Of a DNA stretch of 64,000 nt, positions 11,280 to 23,280 are shown piece by piece; the first letter of the stretch is position 1; the number at the start of each line of letters is the position of its first letter. The stretch is from Lutraria lutraria (lineage: Eukaryota; Mollusca; Bivalvia; Venerida; Mactridae): contig OZ026833.1 of the NCBI GenBank assembly GCA_964023205.1, positions 2,448,176-2,512,175 of the forward strand, written 5' to 3'. Made by a program: the position numbers and the translations under genes. Under the pieces are notes generated by a model. The model saw nothing but the letters and a program-made list of their open reading frames with translations, had not been told where the DNA came from and searched no databases.

Positions 11280-12605
11280 GAGGAAGCTCTCAGGTGTATG
11301 TCCAGGTGCTTCCTATACTCAGGTGTATGCCCGGGTGCTTCCTATACTCAGGTGTATGCCCAGGTGCTTCCTAAACTCAGGTGTATGCCCAGGTGCTTCC
11401 TATACTCACGTGTATGTCCAGGTGCTTCCTATATTCATGTGTATGCCCAGGTGCTTCCTATACTCATGTGTATGCCCAGGGGCTTCCTATACTCATGTTT
11501 ATGTCCAGGTGCTTCCTATACTCATGTGTATGTCCAGGGGCTTCCTATACTCATGTGTATGTCCAGGTGCTTCCTATACTCATGTGTATGCCCAGGTGCT
11601 TCCTATACTCATGTGTATGTCCAGGGGCTTCCTATACTCATGTGTATGTCCAGGGGCTTCCTCTACTCATGTGTATGTCCAGGTGCTTCCTATACTCATG
11701 TGTATGCCCAGGTGCTTCCTATACTCATATGTATGCCCAGGTGCTTCCTATACTCATATGTATGTCCAGGGGCTTCCTCTACTCATGTGTATGTCCAGGG
11801 GCTTCCTCTACTCATGTGTATGTCCAGGGGCTTCCTATACTCATGTGTATGCCCAGGGGCTTCCTCTACTCATGTGTATGCCCAGGTGCTTCCTATACTC
11901 ATGTGTATGTCCAGGGGCTTCCTATACTCATGTGTATGCCCAGGGGCTTCCTCTACTCATGTGTATGCCCAGGTGCTTCCTATACTCATGTGTATGTCCA
12001 GGGGCTTCCTATACTCATGTGTATGTCCAGGGGCTTCCTATACTCATGTGTATGCCCAGGGGCTTCCTCTACTCATGTGTATGCCCAGGTGCTTCCTATA
12101 CTCATGTGTATGTCCAGGGGCTTCCTTTACTCATGTGTATGTCCAGGGGCTTCCTATACTCATGTGTATGTCCAGGTGCTTCCTATACTCATGTGTATGT
12201 CCAGGGGCTTCCTATACTCATGTGTATGTCCAGGGGCTTCCTATACTCATGTGTATGCCCAGGTGCTTCCTATACTCATGTGTATGTCCAGGTGCTTCCT
12301 ATACTCATGTGTATGTCCAAGGGCTTCCTCTACTCATGTGTATGTCCAGGGGCTTCCTCTACTCATGTGTATGCCCAGGTGCTTCCTATACTCATGTGTA
12401 TGCCCAGGTGCTTCCTATACTCATGTGTATGTCCAAGGGCTTCCTCTACTCATGTGTATGTCCAGGGGCTTCCTCTACTCATGTGTATGCCCAGGTGCTT
12501 CCTATACTCATGTGTATGTCCAGGGGCTTCCTCTACTCATGTGTATGTCCAGGGGCTTCCTCTACTCATGTGTATGCCCAGGTGCTTCCTATACTCAGGT
12601 GAATG
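11280..12605 (+). repeat. 29-bp minisatellite, about 45 copies
   Basis: Unit 'tgtatgtccaggtgcttcct' plus 'atactcatg', 29 bp. Four sites vary in combination: gtcc/gccc, ggtg/gggg, tat/tct and catg/cagg. The unit has no stop in any + frame and 29 is not a multiple of 3, so all three frames stay open for about 440 codons. The array begins directly after a degenerate tRNA-SINE head (about 11190-11280). Confidence 0.92.
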
Positions 12606-13498
12606 CCTGGGGGAGGGGCTTCCTCTCCTCAATTGCAATTGCTAAAATCATAAGTGTTCTGTTATGTCATGACTATGTGAGCTCAATCCTCTTCCCTCAC
12701 ACAGAGGAGTGAGTGTTTACTTTCACACAAAATAATGTTTACTTGACATCCGACCCAATTGTTGTATTTGTAGTGCCTTTCTATTAAAGCCTTGTGCTAA
12801 TAACTGGATAATATATTTAATAATAGTTGTATCAAGTGTGTTATAGATTAGTTAACCCTTAAACTATAAAAATGTCAGTCAGCTCACCGACATTGTTGTT
12901 GTCTTATCTAATAACAGTTTGGTGGAATTTGTAACATGTTGTCCGAGATCTAGATTACGATCTTGTTTACTGACTGAATTTATAGACAGTCAGTACTCTT
13001 ATTTCTAGTCATCCACTTATCCCACCCACATATTAATTATCCACGGTATCCCAAGGGCAGAAAAAAAATTGTTGCATTAATGGTTTTAAGGCTAACCCTA
13101 TTTTTACCGCTGTCCATGAGTTTTAAAAGAAAATATTTTGGGATGAATCATTCCGAAGTATTAAAGGAAAGTTTAGAATAAAACAATGAAACTGACTTAA
13201 CTTACAATGCATGCAATTTGTATAGGAGTCTTGTTACAGTTTTATATTTTATTTGAGTGTTATGAAATATTTGGCCCACTATGATGAGCTAAAATACGAT
13301 ATTCAAACACCCAGATATAACAGTTGCTCTCTGTTAACCTTTCTGGTCCAGACTGCTTGCTGTATGTTTTATAGTTATCTTTGGTTGTTTTTGGGGACCT
13401 TTCCCGACATATTCATATAAAACATTGTAAAAATTAATCTTACATTTGTCACTTAAAAACATCAAGTATTTGGAACTGTTACATGAAATTTGTATATA

Positions 13499-13928
13499 CA
13501 GTCAAACCTGTGATAACGGTCACCTGGCATAAGCGGTCACCTGTCATTAAAGGTCATTTTGAGCTCCACCTGACAAATTTTCTTCTTTAAATTAATGTAT
13601 TAAACGGTCACCTGGTTCATGCGGTCAGCGGTCACTTATTGTTTACTTACAATCTATGAATTGTCCAAGACTGTATAATATTGCCCGGATTATAAATATC
13701 ATTAGCGTGTACTTTGATCTGACTTTTTAAATCTTGGAAACCATCAAAACTCGATAATCCATGACTGTTTTAAACATATAAATCATGCATGGAGGCATAT
13801 TAGAATAAAGCCCTTTTTGAACACAGATAAAAATATTTCAGGACCACTATCTGTGTTAAGTGGTCACCTGTCTTTAGCAGCCAAATTGGTCATTTCCCTT
13901 GACTGGCTGCTTAACACAGGTTTGACTG
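13499..13928. mobile_element. TA-flanked MITE (~430 bp)
   Basis: TIRs cagtcaaacctgtg at the left and cacaggtttgactg at the right, flanked by TA on both sides (13497-13498 and 13929-13930). A TA target duplication is characteristic of the Tc1/mariner/pogo superfamily. The inside repeats 'cggtcacctg'; no coding. Confidence 0.75.
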
Positions 13929-14949
13929 TAATTATGTTCTTGTGAATTACAATTGTTAACATAGGAAATTTAGATAAAGATAATTGCAGAAAAAAGTAAC
14001 AACTAACAGAATTTGACTAAATAAGTCCTTTGTCCTGTTCTTATTCCTTAATCTGACATTAATTTTTAAAAAATAGGGCTTTATCCCAACAAAAGAGAGA
14101 TATTTTTGATGATATGAATTTTAGGTATTCAGTTTTCCCTTTATTTAAATTATCTGTTAACCTATAGTTCACCACTTCCAGTCTGAACATAGCGTACATT
14201 AATATTATACAAAAGGTTACAGACCCACTGCTTTAGTTAGCCTTAGATTTTGTCTCTTCCTGACCTCCAGTGATCTACATAAGGAGATGTTAGTGACTTT
14301 TGTGGAGTGATAATTAACCTAGCGCTCTGTATGGTCGGTCGGAAAATGACACTGTGCTATATATACCATACAAGGCTTGTCAAGTTGTCATAGCTGATAC
14401 AGATGTGAACTTCTCTCCCAATCTGGCTGGTATTGATTTCAGTCTGGACGAGTCCATTTTCTATTAAGACATACTGTAATTTTATGGAACAGTCCATTAA
14501 TTTCTATGTATAGTATGTTTGATAATTTCAAACATTTCTCATGTTTATTTAACTTTACTGCCTTGATGTTGAGATTTATTAATATTTGTATATTTAATCA
14601 CAATCAGACCTATTCCTAAAATAGGTTTTTGCAATTCTGGATTCTGTCCTGGTTGGTGGATAGGCAAGTAAGATTGTGTACTAGTTAAAGTATGAATTCA
14701 TTAAAACTGTTCTGTTATGGCTATAAGCGGACTGTTCCCTTCAAATATAGCCAAAGGTGATTTAAAGGTTTACCATATCAATAATAAGATGTCTTGTGAA
14801 CCAGACAACTTTTTATGCACATTTCTTGACATAAACACACACATTTAAACCTCTGACTAAAGGTCAGTCATGCTCATACTCTCCTACATATATTCCAGTT
14901 TTTACCTTTTTTAATAGAATTACTTTCCTGGCCAGAAAGAAGTGATTTC

Positions 14950-15180
14950 AGATGGGGGGGGGGGCTAATTTAAGATTTTGTCTTACCACAGGGGCGGGGG
15001 GGGCTAATTTAAGATTTTGTCTTACCACAGGGGCAGGGGGGGGGCTAATTTAAGATTTTGTCTTACAACAGGGGCAGGGGGGGGGGGGGCTAATTTTTAA
15101 GATTTTGTCTTACCACAGGGGCAGGGGGGGGGGTCAACTGTAGCCCTTTTATTTACCATGACAGGATAGGGGGGGGGGGG
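14950..15180 (+). repeat. G-rich tandem repeat
   Basis: About four units of roughly 58 bp: 'ctaatttaagattttgtctt' then 'accacaggggcagg' and a run of 8-13 G. A further G run is at 15170. Runs this long on one strand could form G-quadruplexes. Confidence 0.85.
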
Positions 15181-16327
15181 AGAATCTGTTATAACAACCA
15201 TTACAGGAAATTATATTAACACAAGGGAGCAGCTAAGCGCTTCCAGCCCCTCTCAGTTCCTACGACCCTGCTGCTTTTCCATATCATAATATTTTCATTA
15301 ATGTGTCATACACTTTGATGTGTGCTTTGTGGATGATTATAATCTGATGTGTGAGAAGTATTTATAGATATCCAAGTATTGGCCTCACACATTTTATTCA
15401 TGTGACATTGATATCTGTATCAAGACACACAGGTAGCAATGTGACTTCAGTAACAACATTATGGAGTGTATAAGACTGCAATGATCAGTACATGTGATTC
15501 TTTAGCTAGCACATGTTTCCACATACTGGCCACCTGATGGATTACGGTAATCATATCAATGTAGAATAATGTCAGACCAGAGTTAATACATTTCTTCGAT
15601 AACATCTGGTCAAATATCTCCTAATAAACACCCTAGTTGTGTAACATATTATTGATCTATTGAATTTGTAAACCCTTACAGTGCTAGAACAGAAACTGCA
15701 AAGATTTCGTGGAGCCAGACCATATTGCACACCGATGCAGTCTGACCAGGCTCTTTACTCTAGGGTGACCTACTTCTTAATTTTCATTGTGATGTCCCTT
15801 AAATTGATAATGGACTGTTTCAAAATGTAAGTTAGACTAGTCCATTCAGGAAATTCAGGAGGTTAAGAGTGAGATTAATGTCTGAACAATCTCTTGATAG
15901 CCCCAACAGCTATAGTCATTCACCACAATCACTTTTCTTGCTTTAACAATGGATGAATAACCAAGGTTACTACTGGGTAAAACTATTAACCTTCCATTAG
16001 CTAGCTGTACAGCTTCATGTCTTGTACAGGGCAATGTCAGAGAGGCTAGTGATTACTAGTCAGAGACCACAGGGGCTAGTAATTACTAGTCAAGAGACCA
16101 CAGGGCAGGGGCTAGCATATCCATTTCACCGCAGAGTCACCCCTCAGAGTATTGGGGTGTTTATTAGAAGTTGGGCATTTATTGGGTGTGTATTGTATGC
16201 TAGGATATCTGCATTCTGTTTATGTCAATTTAAGTTCATTACATTAACATAGCGAAGACATTCCCCTCTGACCGAATTTACAGTCAGATTACAAATTGTT
16301 GTGGGTGATGATATTTAGAAGATACAG

Positions 16328-16405
16328 GTCTTTGCTTTACCATTACTTGTATATTACAAACAAACACTAACAACTTCACTTATTTGCAATACCGGACTGT
16401 GCGGT
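16328..16405 (-). repeat. Split direct repeat B2 (3' terminus)
   Basis: Copy of 16915-16992, forming the outer 3' end of the element on the - strand. Confidence 0.9.
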
Positions 16406-16744
16406 GTTTATTTGGCGACCACGAAAGCAGCAAATGAATTGAACATAGAATGTTTGTACATGTACAATGGTATCAAACATGGTATACATAACACAGCAGT
16501 ATCTTTGAAATACTCGAGTGTGCAAACTGAATCGCCCAGGAACAACCAGAGATCAAAACCCTGTAGGGAAAAATTTCTCTGGAAACCTGTACCCCATGTC
16601 AAATTTCAGATTGCAGAGCATATGGGGCCACACTCTTTACAAATGCGATATGAAAGTTCGACAGTATAGTAATTATACAAAAATATACATAATCATGATA
16701 ACCGAAATTATTTCTGGCATCTAAATTTTGAATACTACTGAAAT

Positions 16745-16914
16745 TGAACTTGTGAAGAGCTATCCGGTAGAATGACCAATTACACATCATTCCACAGTTT
16801 TAAACATTACTCGCACGAGATTTTCGTGCACTTCTGTATAAAACACCCTTAGTAATCTGCAACGCGGAAAGACAAATATTTCACGCTATACTATCGAAGC
16901 GCGTGAAATGAATA
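16745..16914 (-). repeat. Split direct repeat A2
   Basis: Copy of 20836-21005. Its right edge touches B1 at 16914/16915 without a spacer. Confidence 0.9.
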
Positions 16915-16992
16915 GTCTTTGCTTTACCATTACTTGTATATTACAAACAAACACTAACAACTTCACTTATTTGCAATACCGGACTGTGCGGT
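16915..16992 (-). repeat. Split direct repeat B1
   Basis: 78 bp from gtctttgctttaccattact to ggactgtgcggt. Identical by eye to 16328-16405. Confidence 0.9.
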
Positions 16993-17637
16993 ATAGACTA
17001 AAAGAGCGGGAAGGAAGATAAATCAAAGCAATGAAAGTACTCATGAAAACTGACCTTACAAAGAATTGTACTGCAACATGAAAATGTTAACTAGCTTAAC
17101 AATTGCATGACAGTTGTATATAAACGAAGTACAAATGTAATAAGATTCGCATAAAAATCTATCCAATTCGTGCCAAGCGAGTGACGGCTTTAGATATCAA
17201 ACAACACTTTGACTGAACCTGATCTAAAAGACAGTTTAAACTAATATTCTGTTTGTAGAAGGCTCTGGCCGCTAACGGCTAAGTAACGATGTATAAGCTA
17301 ACACCTTAACTTCATTACAACGTAAATCGTCGTTTCTCAAAAATGCTCAATAAGCTAAAGATAACATACAGAAATATACTATATAAACAAAAGTCGACAA
17401 GCATCTAAGACGTAACTGTATCCTTTTTGTTACTAGCTTAGAAAACGAACACTTTTATGTTTCGACTAGATTACTCAAAAACGTATTGTCAGTAGGATCC
17501 GGTAGGATCCTCAATGAATGTTCACAGGTAATGCTATATATTGCTGAAGTCACAACTGAGCAGGAAACTTTCTTGTCTATAAGATCAGTTAAATAGATAC
17601 ACACACGAATAGCAGAAGCTGGGATTGGAATCCCATC

Positions 17638-17859
17638 TTAGTCGACTACAAATTTCTTCCGTCTCTGGTAATGATTGAAATACTTGGCATTAGTGTTGGC
17701 ACTCAGTAAGCTTAAACAATCAGCCATCTTAAATGATATGTAGCCAAAATTAGCATCGTCAAGCCCGGCTTTTTGAGTCGCTTCGTCTATGCTCCGTTGT
17801 AATCTCAGGCCTGCACAATAAATAAAACATGTATCAATAGAATGCAAATCGAAAAGCAA
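17638..17859 (-). other. Open frame tail in the retrotransposon body
   Basis: On the - strand, after an acceptor-like tattgtgcag, a frame reads LQRSIDEATQKAGLDDANFG, then FKMADCLSLLSANTNAKYF and ends QRRKKFVVD before a TAG at about 17638. It looks protein-like and lies where the 3' ORF of a YR retroelement would be, but I recognise no recombinase motif (R..HRY). Confidence 0.3.
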
Positions 17860-18519
17860 TAAACCCGAAGCCGAGTACTAGTATTACACCGTCGAAGATA
17901 CAGTTTCGATCCCAGCTCTTTTTTGTTAATCTACTTGGGCAAAACTCGAGTGAGTATACGACAAAATTAGTCAATTTTCCATTGGTAAACAAAAGCGGCC
18001 AAAAAGGCAGATTTCCAACAAGGTATACTTAAGGTACAATTACATCTTTGTTAGGAGCGGAACTCCTAAAGCAATACACCTTTTCTGCTCACAACACAGT
18101 CACGCCTTTTACATGCAGACCCGCGCTGAAAAACAGCACCACTTGTCGTTCAAGTACACAATGTCTCCTACAGGAATCCGTCGGAAACACCTTGACTATC
18201 TAAACTGTTATCGCACAAAGGTTTCATTCACAAACTGTTCAGGTAAGTAACAATACTCGCCGCCTACCGAGCACAAAAGCAGCACCGGAACATTCGATAT
18301 TGTCTCATAGAGCAGAGAAACTTCATGATGACACATGGCTACAGTTAAGTATACGGTATATAGGACGATAATAACACAGGCCTTAAACTTAAGGATGGCT
18401 CAACCCAACACGTCCAAACCTCGTTCCAGACAGTACTCCCTGCGCTTTGATTTTACAACTGCGGTTAAAATTACGGCTAATTTCTATGGTGGAACATACC
18501 AACTGCTTTCCCCAGACCA

Positions 18520-19110
18520 CATATTACTACCTACTTTCAGTATAGTACAAACGTTCTGATTGTCTTTACAACATACACATCATTATTTTGCCCTTCCAGG
18601 CTTGTACGTGCGGTGTTCAAAACTACCGAGTATACACTCTCGAGTTCCCTCCATGTGGAGGTCGTACAGGCCTCAGTTACAAATCAACTGCCTACCATCT
18701 TTATGTGTTCGAGGTTTTCATCGTAGCCATCAAAACCAGCTCCACTGGTATCACAAAATATGACTTTATCAGCCAACTAAATATCAGTTCCATGTATACA
18801 TGTATACAGCCAATGACTGACTTATGCTGTCTCACAAGATTTTCCTTCCAGAAAACGAGCTCGACTAATGCTTTAGAACTAGTTCCAACTATGAGCTTCT
18901 CAACTACCATGAGTAAAAACACAACCATACAAAGAACGTGTCATCAATCTGTCCGAAGGACCTACTGCGCTTTGCATTGAAATCAACTGACCTATCAAAC
19001 AAGCAAATTTTGCAAACGAAAAACGTTTTCCCTTGCTTACGTCATGTATTATCTCCTGACTTTCATGAAATTTGCCGATACGTGCATTGCTTACGGATAT
19101 ACAGGTCTCT
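18520..19110 (-). pseudogene. Decayed DIRS-order reverse transcriptase connection / RNase H
   Basis: On the - strand the first piece (about 19110-18900) reads ARIGKFHESQEIIHDVSKGK, then LIGQLISMQSAVGPSDRLMT and RSLYGCVFTHGS, the 'GQ.iSm..AvGp..rl.TR' block between RT and RNase H in DIRS/Ngaro proteins, ending in a TGA where a Trp is usual. After a frame change, ELVFWKENL follows (about 18850). After another, VIFCDTSGAGFDGYDENLEH and, past a second TGA in a Trp position, STWRELESVYSVVLNTA, the RNase H 'DAS..GFGG' and 'SSTWREL.AV' motifs. A last shift gives CKDNQNVCTILKVGS, the 'DN.N' motif. At least two stops and three frame changes make it non-functional as a single frame. Confidence 0.85.
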
Positions 19111-20051
19111 CCATTGCAAAAAAAGAAAATCGTCTGATTTAATATTGCCTACTATACATACATGCATATTACGATGGCGATAACTCCTACAAAAATATAT
19201 CATAATCAAACCGAGCTATCTTAGGTCACAGTCAAAGAAATATCAATAATTTGACGATATATAAAATTATATATATAGTGTTTTTAAACAAAATACATGT
19301 AGTACAGTATAATGAATATAATAGCTTGATACAAACACATTGAACTTCGAATGGTATTTTAGATATTATGCCACACAACAACTTATCTAGGACAACATCA
19401 CAGAGCAATGCATGCATGATTTTCTTACCTATCAACAATTAATAGTTTAAGTCATCACCATTAACCTATCAAATGACCAGGATTACCCTCACTAGTAATG
19501 GGCACTATACTTTGTACCCATAAAACAACTAGAATAAGCTTGTACCCATGACTAAAATTCGGCTAGAAAAGGGAACCCGTCCTCCAGCGTAGACTCGCTA
19601 CGTTATCCGTCGTCCAAAAAGAACACTTCTTCACTTTAAATGATATTGTCAACAATTCCCTGCTATTTACCGAATAATAAATCATTGCAGATAAAATATT
19701 TTGTAATTCAAATGTCTGGATACGCATGATGCTCATGAAAAAAACCTTGGGGTGTTAAACATCTTTAATATCAAGTGAAAAATAAAACCTTTCCCTGCTT
19801 GAACAACTGTCTTACAACTGGTTGATCATCGAATCTAATTTTGTATATAGAAAGGTCAGAATGTATGTGCATGCGGACAATCCAATACCAACTTATAGGT
19901 ATGCGCTACCGTTAAATGATTAATCACATTTGTTTATAAGCCTACTGCAAATACGCGTCATTAGAAAAAGCTAAACTACTGTATTTTTTTTTTTTGTACC
20001 TACTTCGTGTACTTCCAACATGGCTGTCATGCCGAAACCACCTTAAATCTA

Positions 20052-20690
20052 CAAAAGTTTAAAAGGTTAAAACATGTCTAACAATAACTCGTTAGCTCCA
20101 GTATCTTGCTAATGAAAGTAACAAACTGTTAGTTTATCGACTGGACTGACTGCCAAATTATTACATAAATGAAAATTGCTACTCATCCCCTTATCAGGAA
20201 CCGCCCTCAAGGCCATTGCCACGCTACTGTCAGCTCGCCAATGCCAGTTTTCCCACGACAGAAACAAAAGTTTAAAAGGTTAAAAAATGTCTAGCATTTA
20301 CTCGTTAGCTCCAGTATTTTGCTAATGAAAGTAACAATCTGTTAGTTTATCAACTGGACTGACTGCCAAATTATTACATTAATATTGAAAATTGCTACTT
20401 ATCCCCTTATCAGGAACCGCCCTCAAGGCCATTGCCACGCTACTGTCAGCTCGCCAATGCCAGTTTTCCCACGACAGAAACAAAAGTTTAAAAGGTTAAA
20501 AAATGTCTAGCGTTTACTCGTTAGCTCCAGTATTTTGCTAATGAAAGTAACAATCTGTTAGTTTATCAACTGGACTGACTGCCAAATTATTACATTAATA
20601 TTGAAAATTGCTACTTATCCGCTTATCAGGAACCGCCCTTGAGGCCACTGCCACGCTACTGTCAGCTCGCCAATATCAGTTTTTCCACAA
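20052..20690 (-). repeat. Three ~215-bp tandem units in the retrotransposon 5' region
   Basis: Units start at 20052, 20265 and 20481 (spacings 213 and 216) with 'caaaagtttaaaaggttaaa', 'gttagctccagtattttgct' and 'aaccgccctcaaggccattg'. On the element's own strand they lie just inside A1, like a repeated leader. Confidence 0.85.
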
Positions 20691-20835
20691 CAGAAACATA
20701 ATACTACACGGTGTCGTCGTTGTCTCAATGTTCCTCTCAAACTCTGACAAATTTGAAGTTATTTATTATGTCTATTTTCGAAAGTAGCTGGATTTCTTCC
20801 ATGTCTAACTAAAGTCGGTCGCCACATATACGAAG

Positions 20836-21005
20836 TGAACTTGTGAAGAGCTATCCGGTAGAATGACCAATTACACATCATTCCACAGTTTTAAACATTA
20901 CTCGCACGAGATTTTCGTGCACTTCTGTATAAAACACCCTTAGTAATCTGCAACGCGGAAAGACAAATATTTCACGCTATACTATCGAACCGCGTGAAAT
21001 GAATA
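20836..21005 (-). repeat. Split direct repeat A1
   Basis: 170 bp starting tgaacttgtgaagagctatc and ending with cgcgtgaaatgaata on the + strand. Matches 16745-16914 except for one base (ccgcg versus gcgcg). Confidence 0.9.
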
Positions 21006-21261
21006 ATATCTGTGTTTATAAACTTTGGGCTTATAATTTAATATTTTACAGGGTCTGAAGTTTTGATACTGACCCTGAGATTATAAAACTTATAATATTC
21101 GGTCGTCTCAATTCTACTCTCATAGTATTATGGTTGGAAAGAAAGAGCAAGTTTATGTTGAGATAGGACCTGGTGTTCACATCAATTATACTGTTAGACT
21201 AATGTATCATTTATATCTATATTATAAGACAAGATAGGAGCTTTAGTTTTATAACCTCTGT

Positions 21262-21710
21262 CTGGTCGGTGGTCTACCGGTAAGACACTGAACCAGTGAC
21301 CAGTCTTCTGGTCGGTGGTCTACTGGTAATACACTGAACCAGTAATCAGTCTTCTTGTCGGTGGTCTACTGGTAATACACTGAACCAGTGACCAGTCTTC
21401 TGGTCGGTGGTCTACTGGTAATACACTGAACCAGTAATCAGTCTTCTTGTCGGTGGTCTACTGGTAATACACTGAACCGATCAGTCTTCTGGTCGGTGGT
21501 CTACTGGTAATACACTGAACCAGTGACCAGTCTTCTGGTCGGTGGTCTACTGGTAATACACTGAACCAGTAATCAGTCTTCTTGTCGGTGGTCTACTGGT
21601 AATACACTGAACCGATCAGTCTTCTGGTCGGTGGTCTACTGGTAATACACTGAACCAGTGACCAGTCTTCTGGTCGGTGGTCTACTGGTAATACACTGAA
21701 CCAGTGAATG
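21262..21710 (+). repeat. 46-bp minisatellite of a tRNA-like head
   Basis: About ten units of 'gtcggtggtctactggtaat' plus 'acactgaaccagtgaccagtcttctg'. Two units lack about four bases ('gaaccgatcag'). The unit resembles a tRNA A-box region (tggtctactggtaatacact). It runs directly into the SINE body at 21716. Confidence 0.85.
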
Positions 21711-21715
21711 AAAGT

Positions 21716-22010
21716 TTGTGGGTAAGAATCTTGGCTCTACCTTCTGATTCTTTCAGGATTCTTTCAGTGTCCCCATCCCAAGTACTGAGTCAAGTACAGA
21801 GTTCAGAAATTCAGAGGAATCGGGTGAGGCATGTGTCAGTGCTTTTACAACGGGTACGATAAGGGCCCAGGACGGTACGATAAGGGCCCAGGACGAAATT
21901 AATTGAATTAAGAGTGGGGATATAAATGCTGGGTTCTCCTGTCCTGAAATGATCATAGCTGATGAATGATCAGTTAAATTACAGTTAACAAACATCAGAA
22001 ATGGAACATT
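21716..22010 (+). mobile_element. SINE-like element, family 3, with amplified head
   Basis: Body shares landmarks with 32907-33180 and (reversed) 24781-25020: 'ttcaggattctttcagtgtccc', 'gtactgagtc' and the end 'ggatataaatgctgggttct'. Immediately upstream, the tRNA-like A-box segment is repeated as a 46-bp minisatellite (21262-21710). Confidence 0.6.
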
Positions 22011-23280
22011 CTGGTGAATGATTTACCCCTCCCCCTCCACTCACTCTTCTGCACCCTTCCCTGTCTTATTTACCTGTGATATTATTATTGACATTAATGA
22101 ATGTGTTTATGAAACACTTCCAGATTTTATAAGTTCCATTTACCTAGAACACGGACATTAACATAAATAAACAAATTATTCTGTCCAGACAGTCAAAGTT
22201 TGCTCTGTATCAGTTTGTACTTTAATTTCCTGCAGTGAAAGTACACTTAAAATGTTATCAGTACATATGTTGTTGGGCCAACTATCTAAAGTTCGTCTGC
22301 AGTGCACTCTAATCCAACTACAAGTACACCAGCTTTGCTGCTGAAATGTATTTTTAGCTGGTTATATTTAGAAATCTGGAAATTTCTTGTCCACCTTACC
22401 TCTAGATCAGTGTTTATAGGTCAAACCTAACTGAAAAGTTCATTTTGGAACAGTCCATGTCTGCAGATGAATAATGGACTGATCCAGATTAAAATGGAAG
22501 TCAGTTACATAGATCTACACAGATTAACCTACAAATGGCTTTTGTGTAGGTAACCCACTTCTCCAAGTATTACTAATTAAGAGAAAATATCATGTGCTAT
22601 CTTATGTATCTAGTCAGCTATTGTATGGATGGATAATTTTCAATGGAAATCCTAGTGGATCAGTCCATTGTAGTCGCTTTATATATGGACTAGTCTATTT
22701 GTTGTCCTAATTTTGCTGTTTGTCCCAGCTGCTTACAACATTGGATAGATCAGAATAAAGACAAAGAATCAATGTTGTTCACTACAACTGTGTCTACATG
22801 TTTAAGATTTGTTATTTTATTTTCTGTAATATTTTCCACAATTAGTATGTAAAATGATCACCTGTATAATTCTATCACTATTTACTTACTTCCATTTACT
22901 TTAAATTTGTGTGTCCTGAAAATTGTATAATAATTTGGAATATTATGATTTCTTTGTTTATCTATTTTGTTAATCCACGAAATAAAATATCTAATCTACA
23001 GATTAAAGTTCAATGATTCACTTATTATGTGTACCAATGTGTACAGGCAATTAATGGTTCAGTTCACTTGTCTGATATCTAGACTAGACTTTCAGTTGGG
23101 AGAACGTAGCCTCTCTCAAAATAACTTTTGTAATAAATGTGACATTTAGACTAAATCATTGACCGCAATAACCTGTTTATACTTGTGATTATATTTAACA
23201 AATCGGTCACCTTCTAAGCTTTACTTCTGTGACAGCCTGACCTGATATTTCATATTAATGAAAATCGGGCAATTTGGTAT

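Larger units (their letters stand above)
16328..21005 (-). mobile_element. Ngaro/PAT-like tyrosine-recombinase retrotransposon, split direct repeats
   Basis: Read on the - strand the order is A1 (21005-20836), body, B1 (16992-16915), A2 (16914-16745), 343-bp spacer, B2 (16405-16328). A1 and A2 are 170 bp with one mismatch seen; B1 and B2 are 78 bp with none seen. B1 and A2 abut exactly. This A1-body-B1-A2-B2 layout is the split-direct-repeat structure known for Ngaro and PAT elements of the DIRS order, which integrate by a tyrosine recombinase and make no target duplication. The body holds decayed RT-connection/RNase H coding (18520-19110) and three tandem ~215-bp units near the 5' end. At 4.7 kb it is short for the group: the RT catalytic core and recombinase were not found, so it is probably non-autonomous or internally deleted. 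Confidence 0.82.

Noticed and set aside
11278..12712. Three overlapping long open frames (434-455 codons) on the + strand
   Set aside because: They are products of a stop-free 29-bp tandem repeat; codon use follows the repeat, there is no domain, and no splice context.
16408..16790. Several 60-85 codon frames on both strands
   Set aside because: They lie in the A2-B2 spacer and repeats of the split-direct-repeat retrotransposon, and none has a recognisable motif.
18335..19183. Overlapping + strand frames (67-130 codons) in the retrotransposon
   Set aside because: They are the antisense shadow of the decayed RT/RNase H coding, which is clearly readable on the - strand.
16328..21005. LTR retrotransposon with 170-bp LTRs
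   Set aside because: The direct repeats lack TG...CA ends and a target duplication, and the second repeat pair abutting the first fits split direct repeats instead.
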